NCBI RefSeq assembly: GCF_014250675.1
Contig: NZ_JACHTG010000004.1
Coordinates: forward strand, 496,001 to 560,000
Source of the DNA: Cetobacterium sp. 8H
GTDB taxonomy: Bacteria > Fusobacteriota > Fusobacteriia > Fusobacteriales > Fusobacteriaceae
Reading direction: 5' to 3'
Length of the DNA stretch: 64,000 nucleotides
The first letter of the stretch is position 1. Each line of letters begins with the position of its first letter. Below, piece after piece: positions 16,899 through 24,865 of this stretch. The translations under genes and the position numbers were made by a program. The notes under the pieces were generated by a model. It was not told where the DNA came from and made no database searches. It was given only the letters and a program-made list of their open reading frames with translations.

Positions 16899-18182
16899 TT
16901 ATTTTATATATCCTAATACTCTTGGTAAAAATGTTGTTATTGCTGGTATAAATGTTATTAAAATCAGTACAATTATCATAGTTAATATATATTTTAAATA
17001 AGTTCCTAAAACTTCACCTAAAGAAGCCTCTGATATTCCAGTTGATACAAATAAGGTTATACCTACAGGTGGAGTACATTGACCTATTGCCATATTTACT
17101 ATTGTCATAAGACCAAAGTGAATTGGATGAATACCTAATTTCATAATTATTGGAAATACTATAGGTATTACTATAATTATTATAGGTGTTATGTCTAAAA
17201 ATGTACCCATAAATAGCATTAATCCATTTACTAAAAATAAAATAACCCATTTATTCGTTGAAACTCCAAATATAAACTCTGATATTTTTGCTGGAATACT
17301 TTCAGCTGTTAATATCCACCCAAAACTTGAAGCTGCAGCAATACATAAAACTACTACTCCTGTTGTTGTTGCTGTTGATAATAGTATTTTAGGTAAATCT
17401 TTCATTTTCAACTCCTTATATATAAACATTCCAACAACAAATGCATATATTGCAGCTACTACTGATGCTTCACTTGGAGTAAAAATTCCACCTACTATTC
17501 CACCTACTATTATTACCATTGTCATAATTGCCAAAATTGCATCTTTAAATGCATTCCAAATCTCTTTTAATGATGCTTTCGGTTCTGGTTCTAATTTTCT
17601 AACCACAGCAAATATATAACTTGTTATCATTAGAGCTACTCCCATAAGAATTCCTGGTAATATTCCACCAGCAAATAAAGCTCCTATTGAAATATTCGCA
17701 GTTACTCCTAATAATATCATAGGTATACTCGGAGGAATTATTATCCCTATTGATCCCGCTGTTGCCATAACTGAAGTTGCAACATCTTTTCCATATCCTT
17801 TTTTTATCATAGCTGGAATTAATATACTACCTACAGCTGCAGTATCTGCAGCTGCAGCTCCTGAAATACCCGCAAAAAACATAGCTCCCAAAATACTTGC
17901 AAATGTTAATCCACCCCTAATATGTCCAACCATACAAGAGGCAAACTTAACTAATCGTCTTGATATACCACCATTCTCCATAAAGCCACCTGCCAATATA
18001 AAAAATGGAATCGCAACCAAAGTAAATGAACTACTAGAAGTATACATTCTTTGAATTATAGATATTAAGCTTATATCACTTGCAAAACCTAATGCAGTCA
18101 TAGAAGATATTGCTAAAGCAAAGGATACTGGCATTTGAAGTACTAAAAAAATAACAAATGATGAAAATAATAAAAAGGCCAT
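16899..18182 (-). CDS. TRAP transporter large permease (DctM/YiaN family)
   Basis: The 427-residue protein has about 12 membrane segments and characteristic DctM motifs (AIPFFILAGGFMENGGISRRL; GSIGIIIPPSIPMI; CTPPVGITLF). It is the ion-coupled transport subunit that works with the small DctQ subunit (2-bp gap) and the periplasmic binding protein. The gene order small-large-binding protein is the same as yiaMNO. Confidence 0.94.
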   Translation of the reverse strand: MAFLLFSSFVIFLVLQMPVSFALAISSMTALGFASDISLISIIQRMYTSSSSFTLVAIPFFILAGGFMENGGISRRLVKFASCMVGHIRGGLTFASILGAMFFAGISGAAAADTAAVGSILIPAMIKKGYGKDVATSVMATAGSIGIIIPPSIPMILLGVTANISIGALFAGGILPGILMGVALMITSYIFAVVRKLEPEPKASLKEIWNAFKDAILAIMTMVIIVGGIVGGIFTPSEASVVAAIYAFVVGMFIYKELKMKDLPKILLSTATTTGVVVLCIAAASSFGWILTAESIPAKISEFIFGVSTNKWVILFLVNGLMLFMGTFLDITPIIIIVIPIVFPIIMKLGIHPIHFGLMTIVNMAIGQCTPPVGITLFVSTGISEASLGEVLGTYLKYILTMIIVLILITFIPAITTFLPRVLGYIK

Positions 18183-18184
18183 AT

Positions 18185-18706
18185 TTATTCTCCTCCTTGT
18201 TTTATATTAGAATGTAAATCTGTTAACAAGTGAATAAACATAAAAAAACCAGATAATGGAACGACCATACAAGGCCAAAACATTGTAAATGGCATTACTG
18301 ACATCGTTTGAAATCTATTTATTGATGCAAATTCATATCCATCTTTCATCATTAAAATCGTAAAAATTATCATTAATATTTTTATAAAAATGAAAATTAT
18401 TCCTCTTATATTTGGAGATAACTTTGAAGTAAATAAATCTACTTCAAAGTGCTTATTTTTAGCTAATGCAAATGCGGCTCCTAAAAAACTTACCCAAATA
18501 AAAGAATATGTCAATAACTCCTCAGACCAAGATATTGGTTTTTTTATAACAAATCTTGATAAAATTTGAAGTGCAGCTAAAACTACCATCTCTAATATCA
18601 AAAACATTAATACTGTTTTTTCAAATCTTATTATTATAGAATTTAATCTCTCCAATAATGAAATTTTATTCTTAATCTCATTCAACAACAATACATCTTC
18701 AGTCAT
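18185..18706 (-). CDS. TRAP transporter small permease (DctQ/YiaM family)
   Basis: A 173-residue protein with four membrane segments after a cytoplasmic N-terminus of about 30 residues. The middle contains the DctQ pattern SWSEELLTYSFIWVSFLGAAFA and KNKHFEVDLF. It is essential for assembly of the TRAP transporter with the adjacent DctM subunit. It starts 15 bp after the YiaK homolog in the same operon. Confidence 0.92.
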   Translation of the reverse strand: MTEDVLLLNEIKNKISLLERLNSIIIRFEKTVLMFLILEMVVLAALQILSRFVIKKPISWSEELLTYSFIWVSFLGAAFALAKNKHFEVDLFTSKLSPNIRGIIFIFIKILMIIFTILMMKDGYEFASINRFQTMSVMPFTMFWPCMVVPLSGFFMFIHLLTDLHSNIKQGGE

Positions 18707-18721
18707 AAAATTTCTCCTTAA

Positions 18722-19726
18722 TTACATAGATTTTATTTTATTCCAAACCTCTTCATGAACAGGAATTCCTAATTGTAAATTTTCATTTCTTTTTATTTTT
18801 TCAAGTTCACCTGGATAAAAAATAGTTCCATCTTTTTCAACTGGGTCTGATCCTTTTATATAATCTATTGTACTATTTACTATATTTTCCATAGCTTCAG
18901 TTCCAGCTATTCTTTCAGCATCGATGGCTATTAAAACTTGTGACAAAGCAAACTCATCTCCGCCCAATTTTCCAACTTCTTCACAACTATTTCCGCCAGA
19001 TAATACTGCTGCTATCAAATCTAATAATATTGATAGTCCAGAACCTTTCCAAAATCCAATTGGTAAAACTCTCCAAGTCTTTTCTATTTCAACTGGATCA
19101 TTTGTTATATTTCCTGCCAAATCATATCCACCAGGAACAGGCAATTTTTCTCCTCTTAATTTTGCTGCTTCCATTTGTCCATATGAAAATTGAGCAACAG
19201 CTACATCTGCAACAATATGTCCATCTTTTCTTGGAACAGAAAAAATAATTGGATTATTTCCTATTCTTCTTTCACTTGCTCCCCAAGCTGGCATATTTGG
19301 TTGAGTATTTGTCCAACAAATTCCGATACATCCAGCTTCTGCAGCTTGCCATCCATATGTCCCACCTCTTAACCAATGGTTTGTATTTTGAATTGCAACT
19401 GCTCCTATTCCATATTGTTTTGCAAGTTCAATTGCTCTATCCATAGCCTTTTTAGCTGTTATATTTCCTAATCCTAAATTACCATTCCATCTTTCAAATG
19501 CTCCCATATTTGCAACTACATTCGGTTCTGCTACTGGATCTATATATCCTTTTTCTATATATTCAAAAATTCTTGGAAATCTATTTACTCCATGCGAATA
19601 AACCCCATCACAACTTGTTTCTGTAAATAATTGTGATGCGCTTTCTGCTTTCTCTTCTGAAAATCCTTTTTTTAATAAAACTCTCTTAAATTCAGTTTTC
19701 ATATCTTCAAATTTAACTCTTAACAT
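18722..19726 (-). CDS. yiaK: 2,3-diketo-L-gulonate reductase (YiaK/DlgD, LDH2/MDH2 family)
   Basis: The 334-residue protein aligns along its length with E. coli YiaK as I remember it: GVYSHGVNRFPR at 41-52 with catalytic H45, then NTNHWLRGGTYGWQAAE, GICWTNT, GNNPI, PIGFWKGSGLSI and a matching C-terminus. The known reaction is NADH-dependent reduction of 2,3-diketo-L-gulonate to 3-dehydro-L-gulonate. It lies directly before TRAP genes and after yiaL, as in the yia operon. Unlike the yia operon, no lyxose kinase-like or 3-keto-L-gulonate-6-phosphate decarboxylase gene is present. Confidence 0.88.
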   Translation of the reverse strand: MLRVKFEDMKTEFKRVLLKKGFSEEKAESASQLFTETSCDGVYSHGVNRFPRIFEYIEKGYIDPVAEPNVVANMGAFERWNGNLGLGNITAKKAMDRAIELAKQYGIGAVAIQNTNHWLRGGTYGWQAAEAGCIGICWTNTQPNMPAWGASERRIGNNPIIFSVPRKDGHIVADVAVAQFSYGQMEAAKLRGEKLPVPGGYDLAGNITNDPVEIEKTWRVLPIGFWKGSGLSILLDLIAAVLSGGNSCEEVGKLGGDEFALSQVLIAIDAERIAGTEAMENIVNSTIDYIKGSDPVEKDGTIFYPGELEKIKRNENLQLGIPVHEEVWNKIKSM

Positions 19727-19739
19727 CTCTATCGCTCCT

Positions 19740-20723
19740 TTAGTTTTTATTATATTTTTTTAAAACTTCATCTGATATTTCTTGAGCTCTTATAGAACTT
19801 TCCAAACTTCCTGAATGTTTTTTTCCACTCAACAATTCATTTACAATCTCTTGTATATATGGTTGCTGAACATGAATTAAATCAGCAAAAATAAACTCTT
19901 CTATACCTTGATGTGTTATTATCTTTACATTTCCATTATTAAAACAAGAAAATTCAATTTTACCTTCAGAACCAACTATTATTACTTCATCTTTCCATTC
20001 AAATGTTGAAAAGCACCATTTCCCAATACCTATAACGCCATTTTCAAAATCCATAATTGTTGTTACTATGTCTTCAACATCATAGTATCCACCTTGATTT
20101 TTTACCAAGGATTGAATATTTTTAATAGGACCAATTATATAATCTAAAATATCTATTGTGTGGATTCCCATATCTAAAAATATTCCTCCACCTGAAATAT
20201 CTTTTTTAAATCTCCAAGGTAAATCCTTACCATTTTTTATATCTATTGGAATTTGTTGATTTAAAGTAATATCTACATATCTGACATCTCCTATTTTTTT
20301 TAAATCAACTAACTCTTTTATTTTTTTAAATTTTTCCATCCCTCTTCTATAAAAAGCTGTAAAAACTTTAACATTATTTCTCTCTGCCGCTTCTTTAATT
20401 TCTAAACATTCTTCAAATGTTGTTGCTATTGGCTTTTCAATGTATACATCTTTTTTAGCTTCAATAGATTTTAATGCATAATATTTATGATATTTAGGTG
20501 GTGTTGCTATATAGACTGCATTTACTAAATCGCTTTTTATTAATTCTTCTGGATTTAAAAATACTTTTTCTACATTGTGCCTCTTAGCATAATCTTTCAC
20601 CTGCTCTAAATCAACCCCTGTAACTGCCACTAATTTTGAATTTCTGGCTTTATATAAACCTGGCCCACTTTTTACTTCTGTAACTTCACCTGTTCCAATC
20701 ATTCCCCATCTTACTTCAGTCAT
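19740..20723 (-). CDS. Gfo/Idh/MocA family NAD(P)-dependent oxidoreductase
   Basis: The 327-residue protein has an N-terminal Rossmann fold (GMIGTGEVTEV at 7-17), the EKP signature at 96-98 and the GIHTIDILD histidine/aspartate motif (near residue 180) of Gfo/Idh/MocA enzymes. These act on secondary hydroxyls of sugars, inositols and sugar acids. Its position between yiaL (4-bp overlap) and yiaK suggests it handles an intermediate of diketogulonate/gulonate catabolism. Reduction of 3-dehydro-L-gulonate to L-gulonate would link the two halves of the operon; this is a hypothesis. Confidence 0.85.
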   Translation of the reverse strand: MTEVRWGMIGTGEVTEVKSGPGLYKARNSKLVAVTGVDLEQVKDYAKRHNVEKVFLNPEELIKSDLVNAVYIATPPKYHKYYALKSIEAKKDVYIEKPIATTFEECLEIKEAAERNNVKVFTAFYRRGMEKFKKIKELVDLKKIGDVRYVDITLNQQIPIDIKNGKDLPWRFKKDISGGGIFLDMGIHTIDILDYIIGPIKNIQSLVKNQGGYYDVEDIVTTIMDFENGVIGIGKWCFSTFEWKDEVIIVGSEGKIEFSCFNNGNVKIITHQGIEEFIFADLIHVQQPYIQEIVNELLSGKKHSGSLESSIRAQEISDEVLKKYNKN

Positions 20724-21202
20724 TTTTTAATCTCCTCTAAAAGATTTTTATGAATTTTAATTACTATTTTTTTTATTATCTCTTTTTCAATTCCTATACA
20801 TCCTGGTCTGTGAACATCATTAGGAAAGAATACTGCAAAATCTCCAGGAATCATATTTATAAATGATTCCGAGCTACAGTTCTGATAGAATAATATATCT
20901 CGATTTTCATCATAATTTTTATAGACTACATTTTCATCACAATCTATTGAAAATCCTATTTTCTCTGAGCCTTTTGCTAAGAAGTGGACATCTAAATAAT
21001 TTTTATGAATTTCTGGTAGTTTTTTTTCAATTAAATCTGTTTCTAAATCAATTACTTGGATGTACATTTCATCATTTTTTAGCTTATAAGTTCCACACTT
21101 TAATTGTTCTAAATTAGTTTCTAAAAGATAATTTAAAGCTTCTCTTAACACTCCTGGATAAATACTTAAACTTCCTAAATTATGAATATTTCCAAATATC
21201 AT
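20720..21202 (-). CDS. yiaL: YhcH/YjgK/YiaL family cupin-like protein
   Basis: The 160-residue protein contains the DUF386 features: a conserved LPEIHKNYLDVHFLAKGSEKI segment (two histidines and an acid), and a later PGDFAVFFPNDVHRPGC metal-site strand. The family is a small metal-binding beta-barrel found with sialic-acid, gulonate and uronate operons and proposed to be an anomerase/isomerase or lactone-processing protein; its reaction in yia operons is unsettled. It is the first gene of the sugar-acid operon, 17 bp downstream of a GntR-type operator. Confidence 0.85.
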   Translation of the reverse strand: MIFGNIHNLGSLSIYPGVLREALNYLLETNLEQLKCGTYKLKNDEMYIQVIDLETDLIEKKLPEIHKNYLDVHFLAKGSEKIGFSIDCDENVVYKNYDENRDILFYQNCSSESFINMIPGDFAVFFPNDVHRPGCIGIEKEIIKKIVIKIHKNLLEEIKK

Positions 21203-21218
21203 ATACCCTCCATACGCT

Positions 21219-21236
21219 TGTTGTATACTTCATTAA
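21219..21236. promoter_or_regulatory. GntR-type operator 1 (sugar-acid operon)
   Basis: TGTTGTATACTTCATTAA matches 21368-21385 at 17 of 18 positions and has a GTATAC core. It lies directly after the -10 of the minus-strand operon promoter. Confidence 0.7.
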
Positions 21237-21239
21237 CTA

Positions 21240-21268
21240 TATATACCTCTTAAATTTTAAATTGTCAA
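21240..21268 (-). promoter_or_regulatory. sigma-70 promoter of the sugar-acid operon
   Basis: On the minus strand TTGACA (21268-21263), a 17-bp spacer and TATATA (21245-21240) lie about 40 bp upstream of yiaL. The GntR-type operator overlaps the expected transcription start. Confidence 0.75.
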
Positions 21269-21308
21269 ATTTATTTTTATGCTTTTTATTCTTTTTTTTT
21301 ACTTTTAT

Positions 21309-21321
21309 CACTATAATAGTG
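21309..21321. promoter_or_regulatory. inverted repeat with TATAAT in the gntR leader region
   Basis: CACTAT-A-ATAGTG is a perfect 13-bp palindrome that contains TATAAT at 21312-21317, a possible -10 for the plus-strand regulator. No good -35 is apparent in the T-rich DNA upstream. Confidence 0.3.
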
Positions 21322-21367
21322 CGATATATTGTTTTTTATTTTATTTTTATTTTATTTTTTATAAAAA

Positions 21368-21385
21368 TGTTGTATACTTTATTAA
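21368..21385. promoter_or_regulatory. GntR-type operator 2 (gntR leader)
   Basis: Second copy of the 18-bp element, ending 26 bp before the regulator start codon. It suggests autoregulation. Confidence 0.65.
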
Positions 21386-21411
21386 AAGATTTTTTAATTG
21401 AGGTGTTATTT

Positions 21412-22089
21412 ATGGATGAAAATAAATATAATGGAAATATGATTTATAATATCTTAAAGAAAGATATTATAAGCTTAAAATTAAAACCAGGTGAAAGCAT
21501 AAAAGAAACTGAAATTTCTAAAAGACTTAATGTTAGTCGAACCCCTGTTAGAGAAGCTTTCATTAAATTAGCAACTGAAAATTTAGTTAAAGTAACTCCT
21601 AAAAGAGGAAGTTACGTTTCTCTTATTTCTACATCCCAAATTTTAGAGGGGTTTTTTCTACGACTTACTATGGAAAAAGCTATACTTCTTTCAGCTTGTA
21701 AAAATTTTCCTCCTGAGTACTTGATAAGATTAAAAGAAAATTTAAAAATTCAAAAATTACTTTTAGAAAGTAGTCAAGATTATATTAATTTTCATAAATT
21801 TGATAATCTTTTTCACTCTATTATATATGAAGGATGTGGAATGAAAGGTATTTGGGATTTAATTGAGCAGCATTGTTCTCATTATCATCGACTAAGAGTT
21901 CTATGGGATTCATCTATCGAAACTGTAAATTTGAATAAAACTATTCAAGGTCATGAAAAAATTATTGAACTTATTGAATTTTCTAAAGATAATGAAATAG
22001 AAACTGTTGTTAATAACCACATAAAAACTCTTGTTGACACACTAGATGAACTCAAATCAAATTTCCCATTTTTTTTTGAAAAGCAATAA
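21412..22089 (+). CDS. GntR-family regulator (FadR/FCD subfamily)
   Basis: The 225-residue protein has a winged helix at its N-terminus (LKPGESIKETEISKRLNVSR, then TPVREAFIKL) and an all-helical FCD effector domain with metal-site histidines (FDNLFHSIIYEG; HCSHYHRLR; NNHIKTLV). The ATG at 21412 is preceded by GAGGTG at proper spacing. An upstream in-frame extension to 21262 encodes only a Phe-rich nonsense stretch and is rejected. It is divergent from the yia/uxu operon and lies inside the same repeat-bounded block, so it is the probable local repressor, responding to a sugar acid. Confidence 0.92.
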   Translation: MDENKYNGNMIYNILKKDIISLKLKPGESIKETEISKRLNVSRTPVREAFIKLATENLVKVTPKRGSYVSLISTSQILEGFFLRLTMEKAILLSACKNFPPEYLIRLKENLKIQKLLLESSQDYINFHKFDNLFHSIIYEGCGMKGIWDLIEQHCSHYHRLRVLWDSSIETVNLNKTIQGHEKIIELIEFSKDNEIETVVNNHIKTLVDTLDELKSNFPFFFEKQ

Positions 22090-22101
22090 AAAATATTCCA
22101 G

Positions 22102-22135
22102 TGGCTAGAGTTTCATCCTGAAGAAGCTCTAGCCA
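22102..22135 (+). terminator. hairpin after gntR
   Basis: A 9-bp stem TGGCTAGAG / CTCTAGCCA with a 16-nt loop starts 12 bp after the gntR stop. The following T-run is weak, so it may act together with the next hairpin. Confidence 0.5.
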
Positions 22136-22167
22136 TTAACTAAAATCTTTATTTGATCTTATACAAA

Positions 22168-22205
22168 TTAATAAAAAAAAGAGCTAGATTTTTACTTCTA
22201 GCTCT
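22168..22205. repeat. direct repeat B, right copy (terminator of xyl operon)
   Basis: Identical to 12144-12181 over 38 bp. On the minus strand the hairpin is followed by eight U, so it terminates the xylose operon that ends at 22250. Confidence 0.9.
22172..22205 (-). terminator. Rho-independent terminator after xylB
   Basis: Stem 22197-22204 with 22181-22188 and a U8 run on the minus strand, about 45 bp after the xylB stop. Confidence 0.85.
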
Positions 22206-22249
22206 TCTCTTCATAATAAAATCCTTAACATCACTTATCTAACTAAAGC

Positions 22250-23710
22250 TTATATTTCTTTTAAAGCAGGATACAATCTCTTAAACTTCAAATATTTCTC
22301 ATCATAAATTTTCCTATTGTTTTCATTCGGATACTTTGTATCTACAACTTTTATCAGTGCCTCACATGCGGCATTTACATCTTTATATAACCCATCTCCA
22401 ACCATAGCTAAAATTGCTGCTCCATAAGCGGGTCCCTCTGTTGAATTAACAGTATCGACTCTCAAATTAAATATATCCGCTATCATTTGCTTCCAAAATT
22501 CACTTTTTGAACCTCCGCCACTCACTCTAACTATATCTGTAGAGATGCCCATAGATTTTATTAGCTCTAACGAGTCTCTAAGTGCAAATGTTATCCCTTC
22601 CACAATACATCTTGTTATATCCCCTCTCCTATGCTGAATATTTAAACCTGTCAGCGTTCCTTTAGCATTAGGATCATTATGTGGTGTTCGTTCACCCATT
22701 AAATATGGTAAGAAAAACAAATTTTTATCTATCTGTGAGCTCATGGCCTCTTTTTCTAAAAATATATCATAGTCTTTAGAGTGATTTATATCCTCTACCC
22801 ACCACTTCAATGAAGCTGCAGCTGAAAGCATAACCCCCATCTGATGATATCCTCCATTGGCATGACAAAACGAATGCAGTCTCGCTTCTTCATCTGCAAA
22901 ATATTTAGAACTATTTGCAAATACAACTCCTGAAGTTCCAAGTGCAACTGAGAGAACTCCCTCTTTTACAACTCCAACTCCCACTGCTCCTACTGCTTGA
23001 TCACCACCACCAGCTATAATCTTAACCTTATTATTTATTCCCAACTCTTTTTTTGCTTTTTCCGATAGCTCTCCCACCACTTCAAATGATTCATGTAACT
23101 TTGGTAACTGCAGCTCACTTAATTCCAACTCCTTTAGCAGTTCTGTTGCCCACTCCCTTTTTTCAACATTTAAAAGTAGCATTCCAGAAGCGTCAGAAAC
23201 ATCTGTCGAATAATCTCCACTCAACTTAAAAGTTATATAATCTTTAGGAAGCATTATTTTATTGATTTTCTTAAAATTTTCACTTTCATTTTCTTTTAAC
23301 CAAAGTAGTTTTGGAGCTGTAAATCCTGTTAAAGCTTTATTTCCTGTAAGTTCTATTATTTTCTTTCCATACCGACTATTTAACGTCTCACATTGTGATG
23401 AAGTTCTTTGATCACACCACAGTATAGCCGGTCTGATCACTTTATCCTCTTTATCTAAAACTACCATCCCATGCATTTGTCCACTAAAACTTATAGCTTT
23501 TATATCATTCTCATATCCTTTTATAAGTTCTTTTAATCCATCAAAAGTCGATTTTTCCCAATCCTCTGGATTTTGCTCCATCCAGTTTTCTTTTGGATAC
23601 TGTAATGAATACTCTTTTACAACACTCTTTACAATCTCTCCCTTAGAGTTAACTAAAAGCAACTTTACAGAAGATGTTCCTAAATCTATACCTATATACA
23701 ACTCAATCAC
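22250..23710 (-). CDS. xylB: xylulokinase
   Basis: The 486-residue FGGY-family kinase opens with the ATP-site IGIDLGTSSVKLLLV, has FSGQMHGMVVLD near residue 77 and AILWCDQRTSSQ near 95 (substrate region), and the second nucleotide motif RVSGGGSKSEFWKQM. It phosphorylates D-xylulose to xylulose 5-phosphate for the pentose phosphate pathway. It is the last gene of the xylose operon, 11 bp after the permease gene. Confidence 0.95.
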   Translation of the reverse strand: MIELYIGIDLGTSSVKLLLVNSKGEIVKSVVKEYSLQYPKENWMEQNPEDWEKSTFDGLKELIKGYENDIKAISFSGQMHGMVVLDKEDKVIRPAILWCDQRTSSQCETLNSRYGKKIIELTGNKALTGFTAPKLLWLKENESENFKKINKIMLPKDYITFKLSGDYSTDVSDASGMLLLNVEKREWATELLKELELSELQLPKLHESFEVVGELSEKAKKELGINNKVKIIAGGGDQAVGAVGVGVVKEGVLSVALGTSGVVFANSSKYFADEEARLHSFCHANGGYHQMGVMLSAAASLKWWVEDINHSKDYDIFLEKEAMSSQIDKNLFFLPYLMGERTPHNDPNAKGTLTGLNIQHRRGDITRCIVEGITFALRDSLELIKSMGISTDIVRVSGGGSKSEFWKQMIADIFNLRVDTVNSTEGPAYGAAILAMVGDGLYKDVNAACEALIKVVDTKYPNENNRKIYDEKYLKFKRLYPALKEI

Positions 23711-23721
23711 CTCTAAGTTTT

Positions 23722-24864
23722 TTATTTTTTATTTTTGCTCATGATATCAAATAGTACAGCTAGTAAAAGAATCATCCCTTTAACTACATATTGCCACGAT
23801 GGCTCTACATTCATCATACTCATTCCATTATCTAAACTTGCCATAACAAGAGCACCTAATATCGCACCAAAAACAGTTCCTACTCCTCCAGAAGTACTAG
23901 CTCCTCCTATATAACAAGCTGCTATTGCATCTAGCTCAGCATTTGTCCCTGCCGAAACTGAAGCTGCAGCCAATCTAGATGTTAGAATTAAACCTGCTAT
24001 CGCTACAAGCATTCCGTGAACAACATATATTGAAATTTTTATTTTATCCACATTTATTCCTGATAGTCTTACGGCCTCTTTATTTCCTCCAATAGCATAC
24101 ATCAATCTTCCAAAAACTGTCTTTTTTGAAACAAATGAAAAAATTGCTATGAATATTGCTAAAATCATTACTGGTGTCGGTACTCCATAATATTGATTCA
24201 ATAAAAAAACTCCTACCAATAAAGAACATGATTTCAATCCTAATTTTAAATAATTTTCTGACTCATTTCCTACCTTAATTCCATTTTCAATCTTATTTTT
24301 TCTATCTAAGATACTTGTAAAAAACATAGCAAAAATTAAAACTCCTACAATCAGATAGCTTAAATAGTTAGGAAGATAACTTTGTCCAATAATTTTGAAA
24401 GTTGGTGTTACAGGTGCTATTGTTCTCCCTCCTGTAATCCCTACAAGAATTCCTCTAAAGGCAAGCATTCCAGCTAGTGTTACAATAAACGATGGAATTT
24501 TTAAAGAAACCCAAAATCCATTCCAAAGTCCTATTAACATCCCTAGTAACAAGGTTATTACTATTACAGAGAACACACCAAATCCTAACTTAACATTTAA
24601 GATGGCAGCTATTCCACCTAGCAAAGCCATAGCAGATCCAGCGGATAGATCTATCTCATTAGAAATTATTACAAATATCATTCCAATAGATATCATCCCT
24701 GTTATAGACATCTGTCTAAAAAGATTGGATATATTTCTTGCTGTTAAAAATTTTCCGTCTGTCAAAAAATAAAATGTTATCCAAATAACTGCTATCGATA
24801 CTAAAATCATAAATATATTCTGTTTCATTAAATCTTTTAAAGTAGATCCTTTACTTTCACTCAT
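23722..24864 (-). CDS. xylH: xylose ABC transporter permease
   Basis: The 380-residue polytopic protein has about 10 membrane segments and shows the BPD_transp_2 pattern of sugar ABC permeases (EIDLSAGSAMALLGGIAAI; GGNKEAVRLSGINVDKIK; GGASTSGGVGTVFGA). It forms the membrane channel with XylG and the periplasmic XylF, encoded next to it. It is one base from xylG, so the two are translationally linked. Confidence 0.94.
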   Translation of the reverse strand: MSESKGSTLKDLMKQNIFMILVSIAVIWITFYFLTDGKFLTARNISNLFRQMSITGMISIGMIFVIISNEIDLSAGSAMALLGGIAAILNVKLGFGVFSVIVITLLLGMLIGLWNGFWVSLKIPSFIVTLAGMLAFRGILVGITGGRTIAPVTPTFKIIGQSYLPNYLSYLIVGVLIFAMFFTSILDRKNKIENGIKVGNESENYLKLGLKSCSLLVGVFLLNQYYGVPTPVMILAIFIAIFSFVSKKTVFGRLMYAIGGNKEAVRLSGINVDKIKISIYVVHGMLVAIAGLILTSRLAAASVSAGTNAELDAIAACYIGGASTSGGVGTVFGAILGALVMASLDNGMSMMNVEPSWQYVVKGMILLLAVLFDIMSKNKK

Positions 24865-24865
24865 T

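Noticed and set aside
17191-17619. 142-residue plus-strand open frame
   Set aside because: It lies entirely opposite the DctM permease gene, has low-complexity Thr/Ile/Pro composition and no ribosome site; a shadow of the coding strand.
21262-21411. N-terminal extension of the GntR frame to an ATG at 21262
   Set aside because: It encodes a Phe/Ile-rich stretch that is simply T-rich promoter DNA, crosses an operator copy, and has no ribosome site; the ATG at 21412 has GAGGTG and begins the normal GntR fold.
24395-24772. 125-residue plus-strand open frame
   Set aside because: Antisense to xylH; composition mirrors the membrane-segment codons of the real gene.
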